DNA of 43,149 nt. It comes from Clostridiales bacterium UBA4644. GTDB taxonomy: Bacteria > Bacillota > Clostridia > Oscillospirales > Butyricicoccaceae. Positions 30,548 to 39,411 of the stretch are shown piece by piece. Position 1 is the first letter of the stretch. Every line of letters begins with the position of its first letter. The translations under genes and the position numbers were made by a program. The DNA is taken from contig DHMK01000003.1 in the NCBI GenBank assembly GCA_002405755.1, forward strand, positions 1-43,149, given 5' to 3'. The notes beneath the pieces are model-generated. The model ran no database searches. It saw only the letters and a program-made list of their open reading frames with translations, and was not told the origin of the DNA.

Positions 30548-32413
30548 ATGAAGAATCGGAAATTCCTTGCGCTGTTCCTGGCCCTGGCCATGGTGCTTGC
30601 GCTGGCCGTCCCCGCCTTTGCGGAAGACGCCGCCACCGCTCCCGCCCCCACGATGGCGGGCAAGACCGTGATCCTCCATTCCAACGACGTCCACGGCGCC
30701 ATCGCCGGCTATGCCTATATGGCCGCGCTGAAGGCGCAGTATGAGGCGCAGGGCGCCGAGGTGATCCTGGTGGATGCCGGCGATTACAGCCAGGGCACCA
30801 CCTATGTGAGCTCCACCAAGGGCGCTGACGCCGTTGCCATGATGAACGCCGCCGGCTATGATGTGGTCACGCTGGGCAACCATGAGTTCGACTACGGCTA
30901 CGCCCAGCTGGTGGAAAACATGAAGCAGGCCAAGTTCAAGGTCCTGTGCGCCGATGTGTTCGCCGCCGACGGCAAGACCATCTTTGACGGCAACACCACC
31001 TACACCACCAGATCCGGCGTCAAGATCGGCTTCTTCGGCATGGAGACTCCCGAGACCCAGACCAAGGCCAACCCCGCGCTGATCAAGGGCCTGACGTTTG
31101 CCACCGGCGACGCGTTCTATGCCGCCGCCAAGACCCAGGTGGAGGCCCTGAAGGACGCCGATCTGGTGATCTGCCTGGCCCATCTGGGCGTAGACGCCGA
31201 ATCCGAGCCCTATCGCTCCTATGATCTGTATTCCAAGGTGGAGGGCATCGACTTCATCATCGACGGCCATTCCCACACCGTCATGACCAAGGGCGAAAAC
31301 GGCGAGCCCATCCAGTCCACCGGCACCGCCTTTGCCAACATCGGCCTGATCGTCATTGACGACGCCACCAAGAAGATCGAGAAAAACGAGCTGCTCCCCG
31401 TCTATCACACCGAGAAAAATGACGAGGGCAAGGATGTTTCCGTCCCCAACTATGAGGGCGACGCGACGGTTGCCGCCGCCGCGCAGACCATCATCGACCG
31501 GGTCATGGCCGAATACGGCGCCGTCTTCGCCAAGAGCGAGGTAGAGCTCAACGGCGCAAAGGCTCCCAACGGCAACCGTGACAGCGAGACCAACAACGGC
31601 GACCTGATCGCCGACGCCATGGTCTGGCAGGTCATGCAGAATCAGGAGGGGCTCACCGTAGACGCCGACCATGTGGTCGCCATCACCAACGGCGGCGGCA
31701 TCCGCGCTGCCATCAAGGCGGGCGACATCACCAAGAACGACATCAACACCGTCCTGCCCTTCGGCAACACCATCTCTCTGGTCTATATCTCCGGCGCCAA
31801 GCTGCTGGAGGCGCTGGAGGCTTCCACCTACTGCACGCCCAACGCCGTGGGCGCTTTCCCCCAGGTCTCCGGTCTGAAGTTCACCGTAGACACCGGCAAG
31901 GCCTATGACGCCAACGCCGAGACCTATCCCGGCTCTACCTACTACGGTCCCAAGACCATCAACCGCGTCACCATCGAGAGCGTCAACGGCAAGGAGTTCA
32001 AGGCCGACGACACCTACGCCGTCATCACCAACAACTTCTGCGCCGGCGGCGGCGACACTTATTATGCCTTCGCCTCTGCGGAGACCGTCATCGACACCGG
32101 CATCCCCATGGATGTGGCCGTGATGGATTATATCACCACCCAGCTGAAGGGCGTCGTGGGCGAGACCTACGCCAAGCCCCAGGGCCGCATCACCGTCGTC
32201 ATCCCCGAGACGCCCGTCGAGCCCGAGCAGCCCGAGCAGCCTGAGCAGCCCGCGGAAACCTATGTGGTGGTCAAGGGCGACAGCCTGTGGAAGATCGCCA
32301 AAAAGCTGCTGGGCGACGGCACACAGTGGAAGGCCATCTTCGATGCCAACGCCGCTACCGTCAAGGATGCCAACCGCATCTATGTGGGCCAGACGCTGAA
32401 CATCCCCCGCTGA
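30548..32413 (+). CDS. Secreted 5'-nucleotidase/cyclic phosphodiesterase with C-terminal LysM
   Basis: This 621-aa exported protein uses ATG 30548; the frame is open far upstream to 28418, but the signal peptide MKNRKFLALFLALAMVLALA-VPAFA fixes the start. The metallophosphatase domain has HSNDVHG, DAGDYSQG, GNHEFDYG and GHSHT metal-binding motifs. The C-terminal 5'-nucleotidase domain has NGGGIRAAI and LPFGNTI, and a substrate-stacking FCAGGGDTYYAF segment. A PEQPEQPEQP linker (~res 558-567) leads to one LysM domain (YVVVKGDSLWKIAKKLL to NIPR) that should hold the enzyme on peptidoglycan. It would dephosphorylate extracellular nucleotides for phosphate or nucleoside salvage. The ribosome site is weak (GAAAGTGAG). 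Confidence 0.93.
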   Translation: MKNRKFLALFLALAMVLALAVPAFAEDAATAPAPTMAGKTVILHSNDVHGAIAGYAYMAALKAQYEAQGAEVILVDAGDYSQGTTYVSSTKGADAVAMMNAAGYDVVTLGNHEFDYGYAQLVENMKQAKFKVLCADVFAADGKTIFDGNTTYTTRSGVKIGFFGMETPETQTKANPALIKGLTFATGDAFYAAAKTQVEALKDADLVICLAHLGVDAESEPYRSYDLYSKVEGIDFIIDGHSHTVMTKGENGEPIQSTGTAFANIGLIVIDDATKKIEKNELLPVYHTEKNDEGKDVSVPNYEGDATVAAAAQTIIDRVMAEYGAVFAKSEVELNGAKAPNGNRDSETNNGDLIADAMVWQVMQNQEGLTVDADHVVAITNGGGIRAAIKAGDITKNDINTVLPFGNTISLVYISGAKLLEALEASTYCTPNAVGAFPQVSGLKFTVDTGKAYDANAETYPGSTYYGPKTINRVTIESVNGKEFKADDTYAVITNNFCAGGGDTYYAFASAETVIDTGIPMDVAVMDYITTQLKGVVGETYAKPQGRITVVIPETPVEPEQPEQPEQPAETYVVVKGDSLWKIAKKLLGDGTQWKAIFDANAATVKDANRIYVGQTLNIPR

Positions 32414-32430
32414 TCCGTCTTTCCCATCAA

Positions 32431-32459
32431 GGTCCCTCCCTCCGGGAGGGGCCTTTTTT
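32431..32459 (+). terminator. Terminator of the 5'-nucleotidase gene
   Basis: A 10-bp stem (GGTCCCTCCC at 32431-32440 with GGGAGGGGCC at 32444-32453, one G-T pair), three-base loop, then six T. Confidence 0.9.
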
Positions 32460-32508
32460 CATCTTCCTGGCTGTGGCCAGGATTTTTTCCTGCCGCGCCG
32501 GGTTTTTG

Positions 32509-32537
32509 TTGCGGGAACGGGAGATTTGGAGTATACT
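32509..32537 (+). promoter_or_regulatory. Promoter of murD
   Basis: TTGCGG (32509-32514), 17-bp spacer, TATACT (32532-32537), 38 bp before ATG 32576. Confidence 0.6.
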
Positions 32538-32575
32538 GGTATCGTTGAAAAATCTGGCCGACAGGAGGCTTTTTC

Positions 32576-33946
32576 ATGACGATCCAGGAATATCTGCGCA
32601 GCGCTGCGGGCAAACGGATCACCGTCATCGGCATCGGTGTTTCCAACCGTCCGCTGCTGCGGCTTTTGGCGGGAGCGGGCGCAAGGCTCACCGCCCGGGA
32701 TAAAAAAACAGCGGAGCAGCTGGGCGCGATCGTGCCGGAGCTGCAGTCGCTGGGTGTGGAGCTGGTGCTGGGCGAGGGGTATCTGGACGGGCTGGAGGGG
32801 GATATCATCTTCCGCACCCCCGGCCTGCGGCCCGACCATCCCGCGCTGCTGGCGGCAAAGGCCCGGGGCGCGGAGATCACCTCGGAGATGGAGGTCTTCT
32901 TTTCCGTCTGCCCCTGTATGCTGATCGCCGTCACCGGCAGCGACGGCAAGACCACCACCACCACCCTCATCGCGGAGATGCTGAAGGCTGCGGGAAAGAC
33001 CGTCTGGCTGGGCGGCAACATCGGAACGCCGCTGCTGGATCAGGCGGAGCGGATGCGCCCTGAGGATGTGGCCGTTTTGGAGCTTTCCTCCTTCCAGCTG
33101 ATGAGCATGGAGCAGACGCCCCACATCGCCGTCATCACCAACCTGAGCCCCAACCATCTGGACGTCCATAAGGACATGGACGAATATGTCGGCGCCAAGT
33201 GCAACATCTTCCGCCGGCAGGGCCCGGAGGATCTTCTGGTGCTGAACTACGACAACGAGCTCACCCGGGCGCTGGCTTCCCAGGCTCCGGGCCGGGTGCG
33301 CTTTTTCTCCCGGCAGAACAGGCTGGTTCAGGGCGTCTGCCTGGAAAACGGCGTCCTGACCGACGACGGCGCGCCGCTGTTTGCCGCCGCCGACATCCGC
33401 ATCCCCGGCGTCCACAACATTGAGAATTATATGGCCGCCTGCGCCGCCCTGCGCGATCTGGTCTCTCCGGAGGTCATGGATCGGGTGGCCCGCACCTTTG
33501 GCGGCGTGGAGCACCGGCTGGAGCTGGTGCGGGAGCTGGACGGCGTAAAGTGGTACAACGATTCCATCGGCAGCAGCCCCACCCGCACCATTGCCGGCCT
33601 GAAGAGCTTTTCCCAGAAGGTGATCCTCATTGCCGGCGGCTACGACAAGCATATCCCCTTCGACCAGCTGGGCGAGCTGCTGCCGGAGCATGTGCGGCTG
33701 CTCCTGCTCTGCGGGGCAACGGCGGAAAAGATCGAGGCCGCCGTGCTGCGCTCCTCCCACTACCGGCCCGGTGCGCCGGAGATCCTGCATTTTGACCGGT
33801 TGGACGAGGTGATCCGCCGGGCGCGGGCGCTGGCCCGGCCGGGAGACATCGTTCTGTTCAGCCCGGCCTGCGCTTCCTTTGACCAGTTCCCCAACTTCAT
33901 GCTCCGCGGCCAATATTTCAAGGAGCAGGTGCGGGCGCTGAAATAA
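32576..33946 (+). CDS. murD: UDP-N-acetylmuramoyl-L-alanine--D-glutamate ligase
   Basis: This 456-aa cytoplasmic Mur ligase adds D-Glu to UDP-MurNAc-L-Ala in peptidoglycan synthesis. The N-terminal Rossmann-like domain includes ITVIGIGVSNRPL and FRTPGLRPDHP. The central ATPase domain has P-loop TGSDGKTTTTTLIAEML (~res 121-137), NIGTPLLD, and LELSSFQL followed by ITNLSPNHLDVH. The C-terminal domain has RTFGGVEHRLELV, WYNDSIGSSPTRTIAGL and AGGYDKHIPF, all MurD hallmarks. AGGAGG at ~32563 supports the start. It is not in a dcw cluster; instead it heads a run of M42 peptidase genes 44 bp downstream. Confidence 0.95.
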   Translation: MTIQEYLRSAAGKRITVIGIGVSNRPLLRLLAGAGARLTARDKKTAEQLGAIVPELQSLGVELVLGEGYLDGLEGDIIFRTPGLRPDHPALLAAKARGAEITSEMEVFFSVCPCMLIAVTGSDGKTTTTTLIAEMLKAAGKTVWLGGNIGTPLLDQAERMRPEDVAVLELSSFQLMSMEQTPHIAVITNLSPNHLDVHKDMDEYVGAKCNIFRRQGPEDLLVLNYDNELTRALASQAPGRVRFFSRQNRLVQGVCLENGVLTDDGAPLFAAADIRIPGVHNIENYMAACAALRDLVSPEVMDRVARTFGGVEHRLELVRELDGVKWYNDSIGSSPTRTIAGLKSFSQKVILIAGGYDKHIPFDQLGELLPEHVRLLLLCGATAEKIEAAVLRSSHYRPGAPEILHFDRLDEVIRRARALARPGDIVLFSPACASFDQFPNFMLRGQYFKEQVRALK

Positions 33947-33990
33947 AGCAGAAAACGACCTGAAACTACAGAGAAAGAGGTGTATCGGAA

Positions 33991-35031
33991 TTGACCTTAC
34001 AGGAGAAGATCCGAAGGCTCACTTCGGAATACGGCGTTTCCGGCGATGAGCACCGGGTGGCGGAGATCGCCCGGGAGCTGATGGAGCCTTACTGCGACCG
34101 TGTTGAGGTGGACGCCTTCGGCAATGTGCTGGGCTGGCGCGATTGCGGCATCCCCGGCGCAAAAACCGTCCTGCTGGACGCCCACATCGACCAGATCGGC
34201 TTTACCGTCACGGAGGTGACGGAGGAGGGCTTCCTGCGCTTCACCACCGAGGGCGGCGTGGACCAGCGGATGCTGCTGGGCAGCGAGCTCACCGTCCTCA
34301 CCCGGGACCGCGGCCCCATTCTGGGCATCGTGGCGGCCATGCCGCCCCATCTGCAGAAGGCCGGCGACCAGAAAAAGTCCGTCCCCATCCCCGAGATGGT
34401 GGTAGATATCGGTATGACCGGACCCCAGGCCCGGGAGACCGTCCATGTGGGCGATTTCATGGCCTTTGCCAACGACATGATGGAGCTGAAAAACGATTCC
34501 ATCTGCGGCAAGGCCTTTGACGACCGGGCCTGCCTGGTCTGCCTGCTCCACACCATGGAGCTGCTGCAGGACAAAAAGCTGCCGGTGAATGTGGTGCTCT
34601 CCGCCTCCACCAAGGAGGAGACCGGCTTCGACGGCGGCCTGATCAACGCCTATAAGGTCCATCCGGACTATGCCATCGCAGTAGACGTGACCCACGCCCG
34701 CACCGGCGACGCGCCCCAGGTCTGCGCCCGGCTGGGCGATGGCGCCATCCTCTCCATCGGCTCCAACAGCCTGCCCCGGCTGGCGCAAAAGGCCATGGAG
34801 GTGGCCCGCGCCAAGGAGATCCCCCATCTGGCAGAATGCTGCCCCAGCCGCAGCGGCACCCATGCCTGGCCCATGCAGACCCAGCGGGAGGGCTGTCAGA
34901 CGCTGGTGATCTCTCTGCCCCTGAAATATATGCATTCCCCCGTAGAGCTGGTGCGCATGGAAGATGTAAAAAGCGTCGGACGGCTGACGGCGGAGTTTAT
35001 CCTGTCGCTGGAAGGAGGTCGCGCTGAATGA
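33991..35031 (+). CDS. M42-family metallo-aminopeptidase, paralog 1
   Basis: This 346-aa protein has a TTG start at 33991 (GAGGTG ~10 bases upstream; the first in-frame codon giving a normal N terminus TLQEKIRRL). M42 dizinc ligands are visible: His65 in LLDAHIDQIGF, Asp in GKAFDDRACLV, the Glu pair in STKEETGFDG, Asp in AVDVTHA, and the final His in LKYMHSPVEL. M42 enzymes (TET aminopeptidases, YsdC, formerly called cellulase M) form large dodecameric shells that trim peptides in the cytoplasm. It is the first of four tandem paralogs, the next overlapping by ATGA. It probably removes N-terminal residues from imported peptides. Confidence 0.93.
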   Translation: MTLQEKIRRLTSEYGVSGDEHRVAEIARELMEPYCDRVEVDAFGNVLGWRDCGIPGAKTVLLDAHIDQIGFTVTEVTEEGFLRFTTEGGVDQRMLLGSELTVLTRDRGPILGIVAAMPPHLQKAGDQKKSVPIPEMVVDIGMTGPQARETVHVGDFMAFANDMMELKNDSICGKAFDDRACLVCLLHTMELLQDKKLPVNVVLSASTKEETGFDGGLINAYKVHPDYAIAVDVTHARTGDAPQVCARLGDGAILSIGSNSLPRLAQKAMEVARAKEIPHLAECCPSRSGTHAWPMQTQREGCQTLVISLPLKYMHSPVELVRMEDVKSVGRLTAEFILSLEGGRAE

Positions 35032-36053
35032 AGGAGCTTTTAAGACAGCTTTGCCAGCTGGACGGCGTGGCAGGCTACGAGGACGAGGTCCGCGTCTTTC
35101 TCGAGGAGCAGGCCCGGCCCTTTGCAGATGAGCTGTTCACCGATGCGCTGGGCAGCCTGTTCGTGTTCAAAAAGGGCGAAAAGCCCCGCCGCCGCCCCAT
35201 GATGGTCTGCGCCCACATGGATGAGGTAGGCTTTCTGGTGCGGGACATCACGGAGGACGGTATGCTGCATATCTCCGCCGTGGGCAGCATCGATCCCCGG
35301 GTGCTCATCGGCCGCCGGATGCGCGTGGGCGCAAAGAAGACTCCCGGCGTCATCGCGCTGAAGGCCGTCCATCTCACCACGCCGGAGGAGCGCAAGATCG
35401 CCCCCGCCCTCAGCAGTCTTTATGTGGACATGGGCTGCAAGAGCAAAAAGGAAGCGGAGGCCCTGGCCATGCCCGGCGACCCCGTAATGTTCGACAGCGC
35501 TTTCCTTCCCTTCGGTGTCGACTGCGTCAAGGCCAAGGCGCTGGACGACCGGGTGGGCTGCGCCGTCATGCTCAAGCTGCTGGCCCAGTCTCTGCCCTAT
35601 GACACCTGGTTCGTCTTTACCGTGGGCGAGGAGATCGGCTCCCGTGGCGCCGCTGCGGCGGTCCACCGGCTGGAACCCGGCTGCATCCTGACGCTGGAGG
35701 GCACCACCGCCGCCGATATGCCGGAGATCCCCTCCCACAAGCAGTCCTGCTGCCAACGGGCGGGCGCGGTGGTCTCCCTGCTGGATCGGGGCGCCGTTTA
35801 TCCCCGCGCCTTCCGGGAAAAGGTCCTGGCCCAGGCGGACAAGGCCGGCGTCCGGTGGCAGTATCGCCGTTCCGCCAACGGCTCTACAGATTCCTCCCGG
35901 GCATCCGAGGGGCCCGGCGCCATCGCCTTCGGCCTTTCCGCCCCCGTTCGTTATATCCACTGCGCCTGCAACGTGGCCTATCTTCCCGATGTGGAAGAGG
36001 TGCGCCGGCTGGCGGAGATCGTCATCAAGGAAGCAGGTGAGCTGAATGTTTGA
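35028..36053 (+). CDS. M42-family metallo-aminopeptidase, paralog 2
   Basis: This 341-aa protein's ATG 35028 overlaps the stop of paralog 1. Ligands are His63 in CAHMDEVGF, Asp in AKALDDRVGCAV, Glu pair in TVGEEIGSRGA, Glu in TLEGTTAADMP (Glu instead of the Asp seen in the other three), and His in VRYIHCACNV. The last motif is unusual: HCACN replaces the HSPxE-type sequence of paralogs 1 and 3. The change in both late metal-site motifs suggests a different residue preference. It is translationally coupled on both sides (8-bp overlap with paralog 3). Confidence 0.92.
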   Translation: MKELLRQLCQLDGVAGYEDEVRVFLEEQARPFADELFTDALGSLFVFKKGEKPRRRPMMVCAHMDEVGFLVRDITEDGMLHISAVGSIDPRVLIGRRMRVGAKKTPGVIALKAVHLTTPEERKIAPALSSLYVDMGCKSKKEAEALAMPGDPVMFDSAFLPFGVDCVKAKALDDRVGCAVMLKLLAQSLPYDTWFVFTVGEEIGSRGAAAAVHRLEPGCILTLEGTTAADMPEIPSHKQSCCQRAGAVVSLLDRGAVYPRAFREKVLAQADKAGVRWQYRRSANGSTDSSRASEGPGAIAFGLSAPVRYIHCACNVAYLPDVEEVRRLAEIVIKEAGELNV

Positions 36054-37059
36054 TGTTTTGGAGCTTCATCGGAAGCTGGCGGCGGCCGCCCGTCCCTCCG
36101 GCTCGGAGCAGACCGGCGTAGCCCAGGTGCTGCGGGAGCTGGCCGCGCCCTTTGTGGACGAGATCACCACCGACGCCATGGGCAATCTGATCTGCCACAA
36201 AAAAGGCCCCGGCGAACGGATCATGCTGGCCGCCCATATGGACGCCATCGGCTTTATCGTCACCGGGCTGGATGAAAACGGCTTTGCCGATCTCGACGGC
36301 ATCGGCGGCCACAGCCCCGCAGAGCTGGTGAATTGCCGCGTGGTCTTCCCCAACGGCGTCCACGGCGTCATCCGCGCCCGGGAGACCTCCCAGACCCTTT
36401 CCCGCCCCTGGAGCCAGGTCCGCTATGCCGACCTGTATCTGGATATCGGCGCAGCCTCTCTGGAGGAAGCCCAGTCGCTGATCCGTATCGGCGATATGGC
36501 GGCCTTCGAGGGCCTGCCGGAGCTGGCGGCAGGCAGCCGCATCGTTGGCCCCTATGCCGACGACCTCATCGGCTGCGTGGTGCTGCTGCTGACCATGGAG
36601 CAGGCAAAGGCCGGCAATTACGATGTTTATTACGTCTTTTCCACCCAGGAGGAGGTGGGCTGCCGGGGCGCGCTCAGCGCCGCCCAGGCCATCCGTCCCG
36701 CGCTGGGCATCGCCTGCGACGTCTGCGGCGTGGACGACACGCCCGCCTCCCCCCGGAAGGTCCCCACCCGCACGCTGGGCAACGGCCCCACCATCAAGAT
36801 CAAGGACCACAGCGTCATCTGCAGCCCCGCCCTCAACGCCCGGCTGCGGCAGACCGCCCGCGACTGCCAGATCCCCTGGCAGGAGGAGATCCTCACCGGC
36901 GGCGGCACCGACACCTCCGCCATGCAGAAGGCGCTGGAAAATGTGGCGGCCACCTGCGTGAGCATCCCCACCCGCCACATCCATTCTCCCGCAGAGACCT
37001 ATGACAAGACCGACGCGGAACTGGCCGGCCGTCTGCTGGCCGCGTTCCTGAACGCTTAA
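36046..37059 (+). CDS. M42-family metallo-aminopeptidase, paralog 3
   Basis: This 337-aa protein starts at ATG 36046, inside the end of paralog 2. Ligands are His64 in LAAHMDAIGF, Asp in PYADDLIGCVV, Glu pair in STQEEVGCRGA, Asp in ACDVCGVDDTP, and His in TRHIHSPAETY. It is closest to paralog 4 (shared ATDAMGN/YTDTLGN, CHKKGPG, EEVGCRG), so these two likely come from a more recent duplication. Confidence 0.92.
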   Translation: MFDVLELHRKLAAAARPSGSEQTGVAQVLRELAAPFVDEITTDAMGNLICHKKGPGERIMLAAHMDAIGFIVTGLDENGFADLDGIGGHSPAELVNCRVVFPNGVHGVIRARETSQTLSRPWSQVRYADLYLDIGAASLEEAQSLIRIGDMAAFEGLPELAAGSRIVGPYADDLIGCVVLLLTMEQAKAGNYDVYYVFSTQEEVGCRGALSAAQAIRPALGIACDVCGVDDTPASPRKVPTRTLGNGPTIKIKDHSVICSPALNARLRQTARDCQIPWQEEILTGGGTDTSAMQKALENVAATCVSIPTRHIHSPAETYDKTDAELAGRLLAAFLNA

Positions 37060-37071
37060 GGAGGGGTCACG

Positions 37072-38091
37072 ATGGAACATATTCTGGAATTGCAGCGCCG
37101 TCTGGTGCAGTGCGCCATGCCCTCCGGCTTTGAAGTGCCCCAGGCGCAGCTGCTTATGGAGCTGGCCCGTCCGCTGGCGGACGAGGTCTATACCGACACG
37201 CTGGGCAACGTGATCTGCCATAAAAAGGGCCCGGGCAAAAAGCTCATGCTGGCCGCCCATATGGATGTGATCGGCCTGATGATCACGGACATCGACCCCC
37301 GGGGCTTTCTCCGGTTCGAGCCTCTGGGCGGACATACGCCCTTCTCCCTGATCGGCGTTTCCGTGCGCACGGAGCGCGGCCTCCGGGGCAGCATCTGGCC
37401 GGACAAGGATGCCGGCATCCCCGGCAAAACGCCCTATGATGTGGATATCCACGATCTTTTCATCGACATCGGCGCAAAGGACCGGGCAGAGGCGGAAGCG
37501 CTTGCGCCCATCGGCTCCGTCTGCGTCTTCGACGCCCAGCCCGTGCTTCTGGCCGGCGGCAATCTGATGAGTCCCTATACCGACGATCTTTCCGGCTGCA
37601 TCGCCCTTCTGCTGGCCATGGAGCAGGTAAAGGAAAGCCCCAACGACCTGTATTTCGTCTTCTCCGCTCAGGAGGAGGTGGGCTGTCGGGGCGGCGCCGC
37701 CGCAGCCTTCGGCATCGAGCCCTATATGGGCTTCTCCGTGGATGTGACCGTGGCAGCCGACACGCCGGAATACCTGCCCCACCAGCGCAATCGCGTCCGT
37801 CTGGGCGGCGGTCCCGCCATCAAGCTCAAGGACGGCGGCATGCGGGCCAATCCCCAGGCTGTGGAGCATCTGCGCCGGAGCGCGGAGACGGCGGGCATCC
37901 CCTATCAGGACGAGATCCTGCTGGGCGGCTCTACCGACGCCCGCGCCATGCAGATCACCCGCGGCGGCGTTCTGGCCAGCTGCGTGAGCATCCCCTGCCG
38001 CAACGTGCATTCCCATGGGGAGATCGTCAACCTGGAGGACGTCCGTCAGGCTGGCCGTCTGCTGGCCGCTGCCGCCATGCGGCAGCTCTGA
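37072..38091 (+). CDS. M42-family metallo-aminopeptidase, paralog 4
   Basis: This 339-aa protein starts at ATG 37072 with AAGGAGG 8 bases upstream, 12 bp after paralog 3. Ligands are His63 in LAAHMDVIGL, Asp in PYTDDLSGCIA, Glu pair in SAQEEVGCRGG, Asp in SVDVTVAADTP, and His in CRNVHSHGEIV. It ends the four-gene set; a stable hairpin without a T tract follows at 38121-38150, and a methionine-gamma-lyase-family gene comes next. Confidence 0.92.
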   Translation: MEHILELQRRLVQCAMPSGFEVPQAQLLMELARPLADEVYTDTLGNVICHKKGPGKKLMLAAHMDVIGLMITDIDPRGFLRFEPLGGHTPFSLIGVSVRTERGLRGSIWPDKDAGIPGKTPYDVDIHDLFIDIGAKDRAEAEALAPIGSVCVFDAQPVLLAGGNLMSPYTDDLSGCIALLLAMEQVKESPNDLYFVFSAQEEVGCRGGAAAAFGIEPYMGFSVDVTVAADTPEYLPHQRNRVRLGGGPAIKLKDGGMRANPQAVEHLRRSAETAGIPYQDEILLGGSTDARAMQITRGGVLASCVSIPCRNVHSHGEIVNLEDVRQAGRLLAAAAMRQL

Positions 38092-38120
38092 TCCCCCGCT
38101 TCGTTTGAATCATCCTTCCC

Positions 38121-38150
38121 CCGGGCCGGAGGATGCGCCTTCCGGCCCGG
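38121..38150. promoter_or_regulatory. Strong hairpin between M42 paralog 4 and the next gene
   Basis: CCGGGCCGGA (38121-38130) and TCCGGCCCGG (38141-38150) form a perfect 10-bp stem. No T tract follows, so it may set mRNA stability or reduce read-through rather than terminate. Confidence 0.6.
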
Positions 38151-38175
38151 ATCCACAGAAAAGGAGCTTTTTATC

Positions 38176-39411
38176 ATGAACCAGAAGATGCAGGAGCTGG
38201 CCGTCCGGGCAGAGGCCCGGTGTGCCGGCCGTTTCGCGGAGATCGACCGGATCGCCCTTCACAACACGGAAAAGGTCCTGGCCGCCTTTGCGGAGGAGCG
38301 GGTCCAGGCCGCGGACTTCAACGGCACCACCGGCTATGGCTACGACGATACCGGCCGGGACAAGCTGGAGCGGATCTATGCCCGGGTCCTGGGCGGAGAG
38401 CGCGCGCTGGTGCGCACGGCCTTTGTCAACGGCACCCACGCCATCGCCTGCGCCATGTTTGCCTGCGTCCGGCCGGGGCAGACGCTTTTGAGCATCACCG
38501 GCGGCGTCTACGATACGCTGGAGACCGTGGTGGGCAAGCGCGGCAAGGTCCCCGGCAGCTTCCCCGATTACGGCATGGGCTTCCGGGAGGTGCCCCTGAA
38601 AAACGGCGCGCCGGACGAGCCCGCCATTCTGGCGGCAGTGCAGGCTCCCGATGTGGCGGCGGTGTTTCTCCAGCGCAGCCGGGGCTACGGCATCCGCAAG
38701 ACGCTTTCTCCGGAGGAGATCGGCCGGCTTTGCGCGCTGGTAAAGTCCGCCCGGCCGGAGCTTGCGGTGCTGGTAGACAACAGCTACGGCGAGTTCGTCT
38801 GCGAGACGGAGCCGCTGCACCACGGCGCAGACCTGCAGGCGGCGTCGCTCATCAAAAATCCCGGCGGCGGCCTGGCTCCCTGCGGCGGCTATATTGCCGG
38901 CCGGGCCGACCTGGTGGAGCGTGCGGCGGCCCGCATGACCCTGCCGGGCATCGGCGGCGAATGCGGCGCAACGCTGGGCGTGAATCGGAGCCTGTATCAG
39001 GGCCTGTTTCTGGCCCCCCATGTAACGGCGCAGGCGGTCAAGACCGAAGCCTTCTGCGCCGGTGTTCTGCAGGAGCTGGGCTATGGCGTCTCTCCCACGG
39101 CGGAGGAGCCGCGGTACGACATCATCCAGACCATCGATTTCGGCGCGCCCCAGCCGCTGATCCGCTTCTGCCAGGGCATCCAGTCCGCCTCCCCGGTAGA
39201 CAGCTTTGCCAGCCCCGTCCCGGGCGAGATGCCCGGCTATGAGGATCCGGTGATCATGGCGGCGGGCACCTTCATTCAGGGCTCCTCCATCGAGCTCAGC
39301 TGCGACGCGCCCCTGCGGGAGCCTTATACCTGCTATCTTCAGGGCGGTCTCACCTACGAAGCCGGCAAGCTGGGCATTCTGCGGGCAGCAGAGCGGATGC
39401 TGGAAGCATGA
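38176..39411 (+). CDS. Methionine gamma-lyase family protein (aluminium-resistance-protein family)
   Basis: This 411-aa PLP-fold protein starts at ATG 38176 with AAAAGGAG upstream. It matches the family once called aluminium resistance protein: FNGTTGYGYDDTGRDKLE (~res 49-66), FVNGTHAIACAMFA, then the PLP-lysine region SLIKNPGGGLAPCGGYIAG (~res 235-253) and a C-terminal YLQGGLTYE. Members are annotated as Cys/Met-metabolism lyases, but few have a tested reaction. It is coupled to ruvC downstream (ATGATC overlap at 39408), an association seen in other Firmicutes as I recall. Confidence 0.9.
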   Translation: MNQKMQELAVRAEARCAGRFAEIDRIALHNTEKVLAAFAEERVQAADFNGTTGYGYDDTGRDKLERIYARVLGGERALVRTAFVNGTHAIACAMFACVRPGQTLLSITGGVYDTLETVVGKRGKVPGSFPDYGMGFREVPLKNGAPDEPAILAAVQAPDVAAVFLQRSRGYGIRKTLSPEEIGRLCALVKSARPELAVLVDNSYGEFVCETEPLHHGADLQAASLIKNPGGGLAPCGGYIAGRADLVERAAARMTLPGIGGECGATLGVNRSLYQGLFLAPHVTAQAVKTEAFCAGVLQELGYGVSPTAEEPRYDIIQTIDFGAPQPLIRFCQGIQSASPVDSFASPVPGEMPGYEDPVIMAAGTFIQGSSIELSCDAPLREPYTCYLQGGLTYEAGKLGILRAAERMLEA

